Positions 54,044-62,531 of a stretch of DNA of 64,000 bases are shown here, one piece after another; position 1 is the first letter of the stretch; the number at the start of each line of letters is the position of its first letter. The notes under the pieces are model-generated. The model saw only the letters and a list, made by a program, of their open reading frames with translations, was not told where the DNA came from and did no database searches. The DNA is from Microbacterium hydrocarbonoxydans. Lineage in GTDB: Bacteria; Actinomycetota; Actinomycetes; Actinomycetales; Microbacteriaceae. Both the position numbers and the translations under genes were made by a program. The stretch is taken from positions 1,364,001-1,428,000 of the forward strand of contig NZ_FNSQ01000005.1 in assembly GCF_900105205.1 (NCBI RefSeq), read 5' to 3'.

Positions 54044-54712
54044 ATGAGGATTCTGATCGTGGAGGATGACGAGCGCGTCGCCGCCGCCCTCGAAGCATTC
54101 CTGGCGCGTTCGGGCTATGCGACCGCCCGCGCAGCCGACGGGGCATCCGCTCTGGAGATGCTGGGGGCGGACACCGAAGTGGTGCTGCTCGATCTCGGGC
54201 TGCCTGACGTCGACGGCATCGACCTGTGCCGCCGCATCCGTGGCCGATCCGAGGTGCCGATCGTCATCGTGACGGCGCGCAACCAGGTCACGGAGCGCAT
54301 CAAGGGACTCCGAGCCGGCGCGGATGACTTCGTCGTGAAGCCGTACGACGTGCATGAGCTCCTTGCGCGGATCGAGGCGGTCACGCGCCGCTCGCGGCCG
54401 ATGCGACCGGAGTCCGAGGCGCGGGTGCAGCTGCAGGGCGGTGTCGTGGAGATCGACCTCGTGGCTCGTCAGGTCACCATCGATCGGTCGCCGGTGGAGC
54501 TCACGCGCAAGGAGTTCGACATCGTCGCCGTCCTCGCCCGGTACCCGGGAGTGGCGGTGCCCAAGGAACGCCTGATCCGCGAGGTGTGGAACACCGACTG
54601 GCGCGGCTTCGGTCACTCGCTCGAGGTGCATGTCGGCGCGATCCGCCGCAAGGCCGGGCAGCACCGGCTGATCGAGACGGTGCGCGGCGTCGGCTACCGG
54701 CTGGCGGGATAG
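54044..54712 (+). CDS. OmpR-family response regulator
   Basis: 222 residues. The receiver domain has acidic E7/D8/D9, phospho-acceptor D50 (VVLLDLGLPD), Thr77 and Lys99 (DDFVVKPYD). The C-terminal winged helix contains LTRKEFDIVAVLARYPG. A TAGGTT -10 (54002-54007) and GGAGAAGGGG give it a leadered mRNA. It is first of regulator-kinase-TAXI lipoprotein, all overlapping or a few bases apart. Confidence 0.93.
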   Translation: MRILIVEDDERVAAALEAFLARSGYATARAADGASALEMLGADTEVVLLDLGLPDVDGIDLCRRIRGRSEVPIVIVTARNQVTERIKGLRAGADDFVVKPYDVHELLARIEAVTRRSRPMRPESEARVQLQGGVVEIDLVARQVTIDRSPVELTRKEFDIVAVLARYPGVAVPKERLIREVWNTDWRGFGHSLEVHVGAIRRKAGQHRLIETVRGVGYRLAG

Positions 54713-54718
54713 CGGACG

Positions 54719-56095
54719 ATGCGCCGCCGTCTCATCGTCGTCTTCCTGGTGCCTCTCGTGGCGATCCTCCTGTCGCTCGGCGGCACGGCCGCATGGAGCG
54801 CGACGCGCAGCATCCAGCAGGCCTTCTACACCGAGCAGCTCGGCGACCTGGGCTATTTCGTCACCAGCGCGCGGCAGGCACTGAGGTCGGGGAGCGCGAC
54901 GGTGATCGACGCCGAGGTGAAGCGGTTCGAGGTGGTGTACGGCATCCGGGTCCTGGTCTTCGACCTGGCCGGCGGCCTCTGGGCGTCCGGGGGAGAGGGC
55001 GACGACGTGCTCGCCGAGGACGAGGCGGCGAGGGTCGACCTCGCGCTCTCCGGGCGTCGCGCCGAGGCGCCTGAGCCGGTGTTCCCCTGGATCGCCGCCG
55101 AGTCGTCGCTCGTCGAGCCCGTCTTCGACGACGGCGACGTGATCGGCGCCGTGATGGTGTCTGCAGATGTCGAGACGCCCCGTACACAGATTCTGCAGCA
55201 GATCCTGATCCTGACCCTCATCTCGATCGTGCTGATCGGTCTCGGCGTGATCCTTGTGTTCCAGCTGGCGCGGTGGGTGCTCTCGCCTGTGCGGCGGCTC
55301 GACGAGGCCATGGTGGCGATCGAGCGCGGCGAGATGGACGCCAGGGTCGCCGAGGACACCGGGCCACCTGAGCTCCGCCGCATGACACGCGTGTTCAACG
55401 GCATGGCGGACGAGATAGAGCGCGTCATGACCCGTCAGCAGGAGTTCGCCCTCAACGCCTCGCACGAGCTGCGCAACCCGCTGAACGCGCTGCTGCTGCG
55501 CGTCGAGCACCTCTCCACCGGCCTCGACGCGCGCTGGCAGGACGACATCGAGGAGACGCGGGAGGAGGGGCGCCGGATGGCTCGGATCCTCGAGACCCTG
55601 CTCGGGCTCGCGCGCGGCGGTCGTGCCGACACCACGATCTCCGCCGTCGACCTGGCCGCGCTGGCCTCACGCCGGGCGGACGCCTGGCGCGAGGTGGCGG
55701 CGCAACGAGGCGTCATCATGCGGGCGACGGCCACCGGCCCGATCCTCTGCGTGACGGACCGGACGATCGTGGAGAGCGCCCTGGACGCCGTGATCGACAA
55801 CGCGGTCAAGTTCTCGCCCGCGGGAGCCGCCGTCGAGATCGACACGCACCTCGACGACGGGGAATGCCGACTCTCGGTGCGGGATCACGGCCCGGGTCTC
55901 ACCAGTGAGCAGGCCGCGAACGCCGCGGATCGGTTCTGGCGCAGCGACGACAGTGGCGAGACTCCGGGCTCGGGGCTGGGCCTCGCCATCGCCACCGACC
56001 TCCTGCGGTCGATCGGGGGCGAGCTCCGCGTCGGATCGGCGGCGGGCGGCGGGCTCCAGGTGACCCTGGTGCTCCCGGACGGAGCAGAGCAGTGA
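54719..56095 (+). CDS. Sensor histidine kinase with HAMP domain
   Basis: 458 residues. TM1 (about 5-25), an extracellular sensor of about 130 residues rich in acidic residues, TM2 (about 160-183) and HAMP (about 184-237) come in order. The HisKA domain has His249 in NASHELRNPLNAL, and HATPase carries DNAVKFSP, DHGPGL and GSGLGLAIA. Partner of the regulator 6 bp upstream; its stop overlaps the TAXI lipoprotein start (GTGA). Confidence 0.93.
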   Translation: MRRRLIVVFLVPLVAILLSLGGTAAWSATRSIQQAFYTEQLGDLGYFVTSARQALRSGSATVIDAEVKRFEVVYGIRVLVFDLAGGLWASGGEGDDVLAEDEAARVDLALSGRRAEAPEPVFPWIAAESSLVEPVFDDGDVIGAVMVSADVETPRTQILQQILILTLISIVLIGLGVILVFQLARWVLSPVRRLDEAMVAIERGEMDARVAEDTGPPELRRMTRVFNGMADEIERVMTRQQEFALNASHELRNPLNALLLRVEHLSTGLDARWQDDIEETREEGRRMARILETLLGLARGGRADTTISAVDLAALASRRADAWREVAAQRGVIMRATATGPILCVTDRTIVESALDAVIDNAVKFSPAGAAVEIDTHLDDGECRLSVRDHGPGLTSEQAANAADRFWRSDDSGETPGSGLGLAIATDLLRSIGGELRVGSAAGGGLQVTLVLPDGAEQ

Positions 56096-57072
56096 GCGGC
56101 GGCGCGCGCAGCGGAGTGATGCTCCGACGGATCGTCGGCGTCGTCCTCGCCGTCACCATGCTCGGTGCGACCAGCGCCTGCAGCACCCGAGCGACCGAGT
56201 GGACGGATTCGACCTACGAGATCGCCGGTGGCGGGGCGAACGGCGTCTACTACGCCTACGGCAGCGAGCTGGCGAGCGAACTCGAAGCCGCCTTCGACGT
56301 GGAGATCAGCGCCGCGGAGACGGCCGGCTCCGTCGACAATCTGCTGCGCGTGGGATCGGGGGAGGTCCTGCTGGCCTTCGCCCAGGGCGATGCGGCAGCG
56401 GATGCCGTGGCCGGCGCCGGAGCGTTCGACGAACCGCTGCCTGTCCAGGCGATCGCGCGGCTCTACGACGAGTACCTCCATGTCGTGGTCAGGGCGGACT
56501 CGGACATCGAGGAGCTCGCCGACCTCTCGGGGCGCACCGTGTCGCTGGGCGCGGAGAACTCGGGTGTCAACGTGATCGCCGGGCGGGTGCTGGATGCCGC
56601 AGCGGTCGACGTCGCATCGATCACCGACCCTCAACTCGACCTCGGCGAGTCGATCAGCGCGCTGGAGGCCTCGGAGATCGACGGCTTCTTCTGGGTCGGC
56701 GGCATCCCCACACCGGGGATCGCCGAACTCGCGGAGACGACCCCCGTCCGGCTGCTCGCGATCGACCAGAGCTGGGTGAACGAGGTCAACGGACGCTATT
56801 CCGACGCCTACCGTTCGTCCGACTTCCCGGTCGGGCTGTACGGGCTCGATCGCTCGGAACCGACGATGGCCGTCCCCAACTACCTCGTCACGGGCGCGGA
56901 TACTCCGGACGCCGTCGTCCGTGACGTCCTCACCGGCCTCTTCGACGCCCGCACCCGCATCGCTCACACCGTCCCGGCGGCGGCGCTGCTCGATCGACGG
57001 CAGGCGATCTTCACCGGCCCGGTCGAGCTTCATCCGGGAGCGATCGAGTACTACCGAGCGCAACGGGATTGA
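56092..57072 (+). CDS. TAXI-family solute-binding lipoprotein (orphan, no TRAP permease)
   Basis: 326 residues. A signal peptide ends in lipobox TSAC with Cys30 from the GTG start. The TAXI fold is evident from YEIAGGGANGVYYAYGSEL, SAAETAGSVDNLLRVGSGE, LAFAQGDAA and LSGRTVSLGAENSGVNVIA. Such proteins normally feed TRAP transporters and several bind glutamate or glutamine. No TRAP membrane genes are present. Translational coupling to the kinase suggests it presents ligand to the kinase sensor domain. An ATG at 56119 is an alternative start. Confidence 0.85.
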   Translation: MSGGARSGVMLRRIVGVVLAVTMLGATSACSTRATEWTDSTYEIAGGGANGVYYAYGSELASELEAAFDVEISAAETAGSVDNLLRVGSGEVLLAFAQGDAAADAVAGAGAFDEPLPVQAIARLYDEYLHVVVRADSDIEELADLSGRTVSLGAENSGVNVIAGRVLDAAAVDVASITDPQLDLGESISALEASEIDGFFWVGGIPTPGIAELAETTPVRLLAIDQSWVNEVNGRYSDAYRSSDFPVGLYGLDRSEPTMAVPNYLVTGADTPDAVVRDVLTGLFDARTRIAHTVPAAALLDRRQAIFTGPVELHPGAIEYYRAQRD

Positions 57073-57424
57073 GGCCTCAAGAAACCCTCAAGATCCGCTC
57101 GGATGAGCGCGACGCTCTGCCACTCTGGTGATCGATCGCGCTCGATTCGACGGAGAATTCAGATGCCACGGAGCCCACGCCATTCATGCAGGCGCGGGCT
57201 CGGCCTCTCCTCCGGAGGATCTCGGGATCACATCCGATCGGAGGCTTGCCGTCTCGTTCTACCAGGGGAGGAACGCGGCGGCAGGGACGCCCCCACGGTT
57301 CGCGGGGGCGGACCGGGGGGCACTCCGGTGCCCGGCGCGAATCCGTCCCGTCGCGTGGTTACGAACGTGTAAATGTCGAGGTGTCCGTGTGGAGCCCCGT
57401 GTTCGACCTGGCTAGTTTGGAGAA
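57073..57424. other. Intergenic region between TAXI gene and gluABCD with two hairpins
   Basis: 352 bp without a credible gene; short in-frame stretches are random for this GC content. It contains two adjacent hairpins: CGCCCCC (57288-57294) with GGGGGCG (57304-57310), and GGGCAC (57318-57323) with GTGCCC (57328-57333) around TCCG. They may terminate the upstream operon or regulate gluA. The gluA -10 lies at 57413-57418. Confidence 0.5.
57413..57418 (+). promoter_or_regulatory. -10 element of gluABCD
   Basis: TAGTTT, 6 nt before ATG 57425. GGAG between them may act as a minimal ribosome-binding site for ATG 57428. Confidence 0.45.
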
Positions 57425-58174
<750 letters not shown>

Positions 58175-58218
58175 TCAGCTCACAGACCCTGCACACACAG
58201 CACACGAAGGAGACGCAC

Positions 58219-59127
58219 ATGCGACGCACACGGACACTGGCAGGAATCGGGATCGCGGCAGCAGCGCTGCTCGCGCTGACCGCCTGCAACAGCGGCAGCC
58301 CGTCCAGCCCCGGCGCTGGCACGGGAGGCGACGAGGGCGAGGACTCCACCTGGTTCGAGGTCGCCGACGACGTGCAGCTCGAGGGCAGCCCCACGTTCGA
58401 CGCCATCAAGGAGCGCGACAAGGTCGTCGTCGGCGTCAAGGAGGACCAGCCAGGGCTCGGCTTCCTCGACGTCACGACGGACGAGCGCACCGGCTTCGAC
58501 GTCGACATCGCCCGTTGGATCGCCGCTTCGCTCGGCTACGACGAGGACAAGATCGAGTTCAAGCCGATCGCCTCGGCGAACCGCGAGCAGGCGATCACCA
58601 ACGGTGACATCGACTACTACGTCGGCACCTACTCGATCAACGACAAGCGCAAGGAGCTGATCGACTTCGCCGGCCCCTACTTCATCACCGGGCAGGGCCT
58701 GCTCGTCGGCTCCGACAGCGACATCAAGAGCGAGAAGGACCTGAACGCCGACACCACCGTGTGCTCGGCCACCGGATCGACGCCGATCCAGAACATCCGG
58801 GACAACTACCCCGAGGTTCCCACCAAGGAGTTCGACCTGTACTCCGCGTGCGTCGAGGCTCTGCTCTCGGGCGAGGTCCAGGCCGTCACCACCGACCAGG
58901 CCATCCTGATCGGCTACGCGGCGCAGGACCCCGACAACCTCATGGTCGTCGGCGAGCCGTTCTCCGAGGAGCGCTACGGCGTCGGCCTCACCAAGGGCGA
59001 CGACGCACTGCGTGGCCACATCAACGAGCTGTTCACCGACGGTGGCGACATCTGGCAGGCGATCTTCGACAAGAACCTCGGCTCCAGCGGCATCGAGGTC
59101 GAGCAGCCCGAGGTCGACGCGTACTGA
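58219..59127 (+). CDS. gluB: Glutamate-type ABC transporter binding lipoprotein
   Basis: 302 residues. Lipobox LTAC gives Cys23, followed by a Gly/Ser/Pro/acidic linker and an SBP_bac_3 fold (VVVGVKEDQPGLGF, FDVDIARWIAASLGY, YYVGTYSINDKRKELIDFAG). The family binds polar amino acids; glutamate is inferred from operon order. AGGAG precedes the ATG. Confidence 0.93.
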   Translation: MRRTRTLAGIGIAAAALLALTACNSGSPSSPGAGTGGDEGEDSTWFEVADDVQLEGSPTFDAIKERDKVVVGVKEDQPGLGFLDVTTDERTGFDVDIARWIAASLGYDEDKIEFKPIASANREQAITNGDIDYYVGTYSINDKRKELIDFAGPYFITGQGLLVGSDSDIKSEKDLNADTTVCSATGSTPIQNIRDNYPEVPTKEFDLYSACVEALLSGEVQAVTTDQAILIGYAAQDPDNLMVVGEPFSEERYGVGLTKGDDALRGHINELFTDGGDIWQAIFDKNLGSSGIEVEQPEVDAY

Positions 59128-59192
59128 TCCCACTCGGGGTGGCTCTTCCGCGGAAGAGCCACCCCGCACGGTCCTAAGAAGGGGAGGGTGGC

Positions 59193-59840
59193 GTGGACGT
59201 CATCTTCGGCAACACCGATCTCTGGGGACGAGCTCTCAGCAATACGCTGACCCTCTTCTTCGGCGGCGGAGTGCTCGCGCTGATTCTCGGCATCATCGTC
59301 GGCGCCATGCGCGTCGCTCCGGTGCCGATCGCCCGCGGAGTGGGGACGGTCTACGTCAACCTCATCCGCAACACGCCACTCACCCTGGTCTTCTTCTTCT
59401 TCATCTTCGGCTACCCCCAGCTGGGCCTGCCGAAGGTGAGCACGATGGTGCTCGGGATCCTCGCCATCGGCATCTACACCGCGACCTATGTGGCCGAGGT
59501 GATCCGCGCCGGCATCAACACGGTGCCCGTCGGGCAGGCTGAGGCCGCGCGAGCGATCGGACTTCCGTTCGGGCAGGTCATGTCGCTCGTCGTGCTTCCC
59601 CAGGCGTTCCGGTCCGTGGTGCCCCCGATGATGAGCGTCTTCATCGCTCTCCTCAAGAACACCACCGTCGCTGCCGGCTTCTCCGTGCTCGAGCTCGGAG
59701 CCGTGCGGTCGTACCTCAGCGAGCGCGGTGAGAACGCGCTCGTGGTGCTGCTCTGGGTCGCCCTGATCTTCGTCGCCCTGGTCATGCTCCTCAGCTGGCT
59801 CCAGCGCTATCTCGAGAACAAGTGGAGGATCGCGCGATGA
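59193..59840 (+). CDS. gluC: Glutamate-type ABC transporter permease
   Basis: 215 residues with about five membrane helices. It carries the amino-acid permease motif NTPLTLVFFFFIFGY and the EAA loop EAARAIGLPFGQVMSLVVLP. GTG follows AGGGGAGGGTGGC. Its stop overlaps gluD (ATGA). Confidence 0.92.
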   Translation: MDVIFGNTDLWGRALSNTLTLFFGGGVLALILGIIVGAMRVAPVPIARGVGTVYVNLIRNTPLTLVFFFFIFGYPQLGLPKVSTMVLGILAIGIYTATYVAEVIRAGINTVPVGQAEAARAIGLPFGQVMSLVVLPQAFRSVVPPMMSVFIALLKNTTVAAGFSVLELGAVRSYLSERGENALVVLLWVALIFVALVMLLSWLQRYLENKWRIAR

Positions 59841-60763
59841 CTTCCGTCCTGTACGACGTCCCCGGTCCGAAGGCCATCCTGAGGAACCGTCTCATCGGCG
59901 TGGCCACCGTGGTGGTCATCCTCGCGCTGCTCGGCTTCATCGGCTACCGGTTCTGGGAGAGCGGCCAGTTCGAGGCGTCCCGGTGGTACGTGTTCTCCTT
60001 CAGTGCCGTGTGGGCGCAGATCTTCGAAGCGCTCGGCAGCACGCTGGCGGCTTTCGCCGTCGCCGCCGTCCTCAGCATCGTGCTCGGGTTCGTCCTCGCG
60101 ATCGGGCGTCTCTCCGACCACGCCTGGATCCGCGTCCCGGTCACCGTGGTGACAGAGCTCTTCCGCGCCGTGCCGGTGCTCGTGTTCATGATGCTGCTCT
60201 ACTACGGACTTCCCGTCATCGGCGTCAAGATGGAGCCGTACTGGGCAGTCGTCCTCGCGCTCATGGCGTACAACGGCTCCGTCCTCGCCGAGGTGATCCG
60301 CGCCGGCGTCGAGTCGCTGCCTCGCGGTCAGAAGGAGGCCGGTTACGCGATCGGTCTCCGCAAGAGCGGCGTCATGCGACTCATCCTGCTCCCGCAGGCG
60401 ATCCGGGCGATGCTGCCCGTCGTCGTCGCCCAGCTCGTGGTGACGATGAAGGACACTGCGCTCGGGTTCATAATCACCTACCCTGAGCTGCTGTACTTCG
60501 CCAAGCAGCTGACCTCCCAGCAGGGACGCCCGGTGCTCCAGTCCGCGTTCGTCATCGGCGGGATCTACATCATCATGTGCCTCATCCTCTCCGGTATCGC
60601 CCGGTGGATCGAGATCCGCACGCGCCGATCCCCGAAGGTGCAGGCCATCAATGCGGCAGGCAACCCCGCAGCGGACGATGAGTCGACGATGACCCAGGTG
60701 ATCGCGATGCAGAAGGGCGCAGGCAAGTTCGACGGGACGAACACAGGTTCAGGCGCGCTCTGA
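59837..60763 (+). CDS. gluD: Glutamate-type ABC transporter permease
   Basis: 308 residues. A longer N-terminus (GPKAILRNRLIGVATVVV) precedes five or six helices. The EAA loop is KEAGYAIGLRKSGVMRLILLP, and a C-terminal tail of about 45 residues is cytosolic. It heterodimerises with GluC. Confidence 0.92.
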   Translation: MTSVLYDVPGPKAILRNRLIGVATVVVILALLGFIGYRFWESGQFEASRWYVFSFSAVWAQIFEALGSTLAAFAVAAVLSIVLGFVLAIGRLSDHAWIRVPVTVVTELFRAVPVLVFMMLLYYGLPVIGVKMEPYWAVVLALMAYNGSVLAEVIRAGVESLPRGQKEAGYAIGLRKSGVMRLILLPQAIRAMLPVVVAQLVVTMKDTALGFIITYPELLYFAKQLTSQQGRPVLQSAFVIGGIYIIMCLILSGIARWIEIRTRRSPKVQAINAAGNPAADDESTMTQVIAMQKGAGKFDGTNTGSGAL

Positions 60764-60783
60764 CCCTCTGGCAGGCTGGTCGG

Positions 60784-61416
60784 ATGCACGTCGAACCGGT
60801 CTCGCAGTATCCGCCCGCGTCGAGCCGCACGCTCGCGCAGTGGCTGGATCCGGAGCTGTCCGCCCGTCACGGCTCCGATGCGCGCACGCGACTGCGCGAG
60901 ATCGCAGACGGAAGGGCGATGCGTCGGGCGATGTGGGCGGCCTTCCTCGCCCTCGGTGCGTCCGCTGTCGTCCTGGGCGCGGCGTTCCTCGTATTCGGCT
61001 GGTGGACGGCTGCGGTGGCGACTGCTTCGGCCGGCGGCGTCGTCGCGGCGGCATCCGCTCTCTTCCTGCGACGCGAGCGCCGGAGGATCCCGCGCCCGGG
61101 TGAGTCGTACACGACGCGCGGGGCCGGCACTCTGCGCGGGGGCATCGTGGCGGCATCGGGCATGTTCGCTGCAGTGAACGTCTTCTTCGTCCCCGCCATG
61201 CTGGCGGGCTCGGATCTGACGCCGATCCTGCTGATCGACGGCGGGCTGGCGCTCCTCCTCGTCTCGGGATTCGTCGTACCGGCAGCCGTCATCGGAGACG
61301 GACGTGCAGCGCTGCGACGGGACGCGAACAGGGATCCACATGTGGCCGCCGCGCTGGAACACGAGCGCACCGTGTGGGTGCCGCGCGCCGGGGTCGACAT
61401 GTTCGGCCCGCTCTGA
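60784..61416 (+). CDS. Hypothetical membrane protein
   Basis: 210 residues of no recognised family. After about 45 hydrophilic residues come two helices (AAFLALGASAVVLGAAF and an Ala-rich one), an Arg-rich loop, and two more helices. A cytosolic tail follows. It starts 20 bp after gluD and may be co-transcribed; a CAGGCT 6 nt before the ATG is only a weak -10. Confidence 0.7.
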   Translation: MHVEPVSQYPPASSRTLAQWLDPELSARHGSDARTRLREIADGRAMRRAMWAAFLALGASAVVLGAAFLVFGWWTAAVATASAGGVVAAASALFLRRERRRIPRPGESYTTRGAGTLRGGIVAASGMFAAVNVFFVPAMLAGSDLTPILLIDGGLALLLVSGFVVPAAVIGDGRAALRRDANRDPHVAAALEHERTVWVPRAGVDMFGPL

Positions 61417-61476
61417 GGTCCGCCCGCGGCGGGCCTGCCGGGCTGTGACCCGCGAGGCGAGGCCCGCGGCCCCCGG

Positions 61477-61482
61477 TAGACT
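61477..61482 (+). promoter_or_regulatory. -10 element of pheST (leaderless)
   Basis: TAGACT, 8 nt before GTG 61491. No T-box or peptide leader fits in the 74-bp gap. Confidence 0.55.
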
Positions 61483-61490
61483 CCTATCTC

Positions 61491-62531
61491 GTGTCTGAGT
61501 CTCCCGAAATCACCCCGGAAGCAGTCGAAGCCGCCGTCGCGACAGCTCTCGCAGCGATCGGCGCAGCCGCCGACATCGCCGAGCTGAAGGCGGCCAGGGC
61601 TGCTCACGTCGCCGACGGCTCCCCGCTCGCCGTCCTGAACGCCTCGATGCGCCAGGTGGCGCCCGAGAACAAGGCCGCCTTCGGCAAGCTGGTCGGTCAA
61701 GGGCGTGGCCAGGTCACGAAGGCGCTCGCCGCGAAGGAAGCCGAGCTCGCCGCGGCAGAGGTCGCCGCCCGCCTCGAGTCGGAGCGCGTCGACATCACCG
61801 CCGTGCCGTCGCGCACGCGCGTCGGGGCGCGGCATCCGCTCACGCTGCTCAGCGAGCAGATCTCCGACATCTTCGTCGGGATGGGGTGGGAGATCGCCGA
61901 GGGCCCGGAGCTCGAGCACGAGTGGTTCAACTTCGACGCACTCAACTTCGATGTCGACCACCCCGCCCGGCAGGAGCAGGACACGTTCTACGTCGACCCT
62001 GCATCGCGTCACCTCGTCATGCGCACGCACACGAGCCCTGTGCAGGTGCGCTCGATGCTCGATCGCGACGTGCCGATCTACGTGCTGTGCCCCGGCCGGG
62101 TCTATCGGACCGACGAGTTCGACGCCACGCACCTCCCGGTGTTCACGCAGTTCGAGGGCCTCGTCGTCGACAAGGGCATCTCGATGGCGCACCTCAAGGG
62201 CACGCTCGACCATGTCGCACGCCAGCTCTTCGGCCCTGAGGCCAAGACGCGCTTCCGCACGAACTTCTTCCCGTTCACCGAGCCGTCGGCAGAGCTCGAC
62301 CTGTGGCACCCGACCTTCAAGGGCGGTGCGCGCTGGATCGAATGGGGCGGATGCGGGATGGTCAACCCGAACGTGCTCCGCGCGGCCGGGATAGACCCCG
62401 ACGTCTACAGCGGGTTCGCCTTCGGGATGGGCGTCGAGCGCGGCCTGATGTTCCGCAGCGACGTGCAGGACATGCGGGACATGGCAGAGGGCGATGTCCG
62501 TTTCAGCGAGCAGTACGGGATGGTGGTGTGA
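61491..62531 (+). CDS. pheS: Phenylalanyl-tRNA synthetase alpha subunit
   Basis: 346 residues. The N-terminal coiled coil (about 1-100) binds tRNA-Phe. The class II catalytic core has HPLTLLSEQISDIFVGMGW, motif 2 FRTNFFPFTEPSAEL and the aminoacylation motif 3 GFAFGMGVERGLM. Its stop overlaps pheT (TGATG). Confidence 0.97.
   Translation: MSESPEITPEAVEAAVATALAAIGAAADIAELKAARAAHVADGSPLAVLNASMRQVAPENKAAFGKLVGQGRGQVTKALAAKEAELAAAEVAARLESERVDITAVPSRTRVGARHPLTLLSEQISDIFVGMGWEIAEGPELEHEWFNFDALNFDVDHPARQEQDTFYVDPASRHLVMRTHTSPVQVRSMLDRDVPIYVLCPGRVYRTDEFDATHLPVFTQFEGLVVDKGISMAHLKGTLDHVARQLFGPEAKTRFRTNFFPFTEPSAELDLWHPTFKGGARWIEWGGCGMVNPNVLRAAGIDPDVYSGFAFGMGVERGLMFRSDVQDMRDMAEGDVRFSEQYGMVV

Noticed and set aside
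61417..61490. T-box or attenuator before pheS
   Set aside because: The gap is only 74 bp and the -10 is 8 nt from the start codon, leaving no leader.
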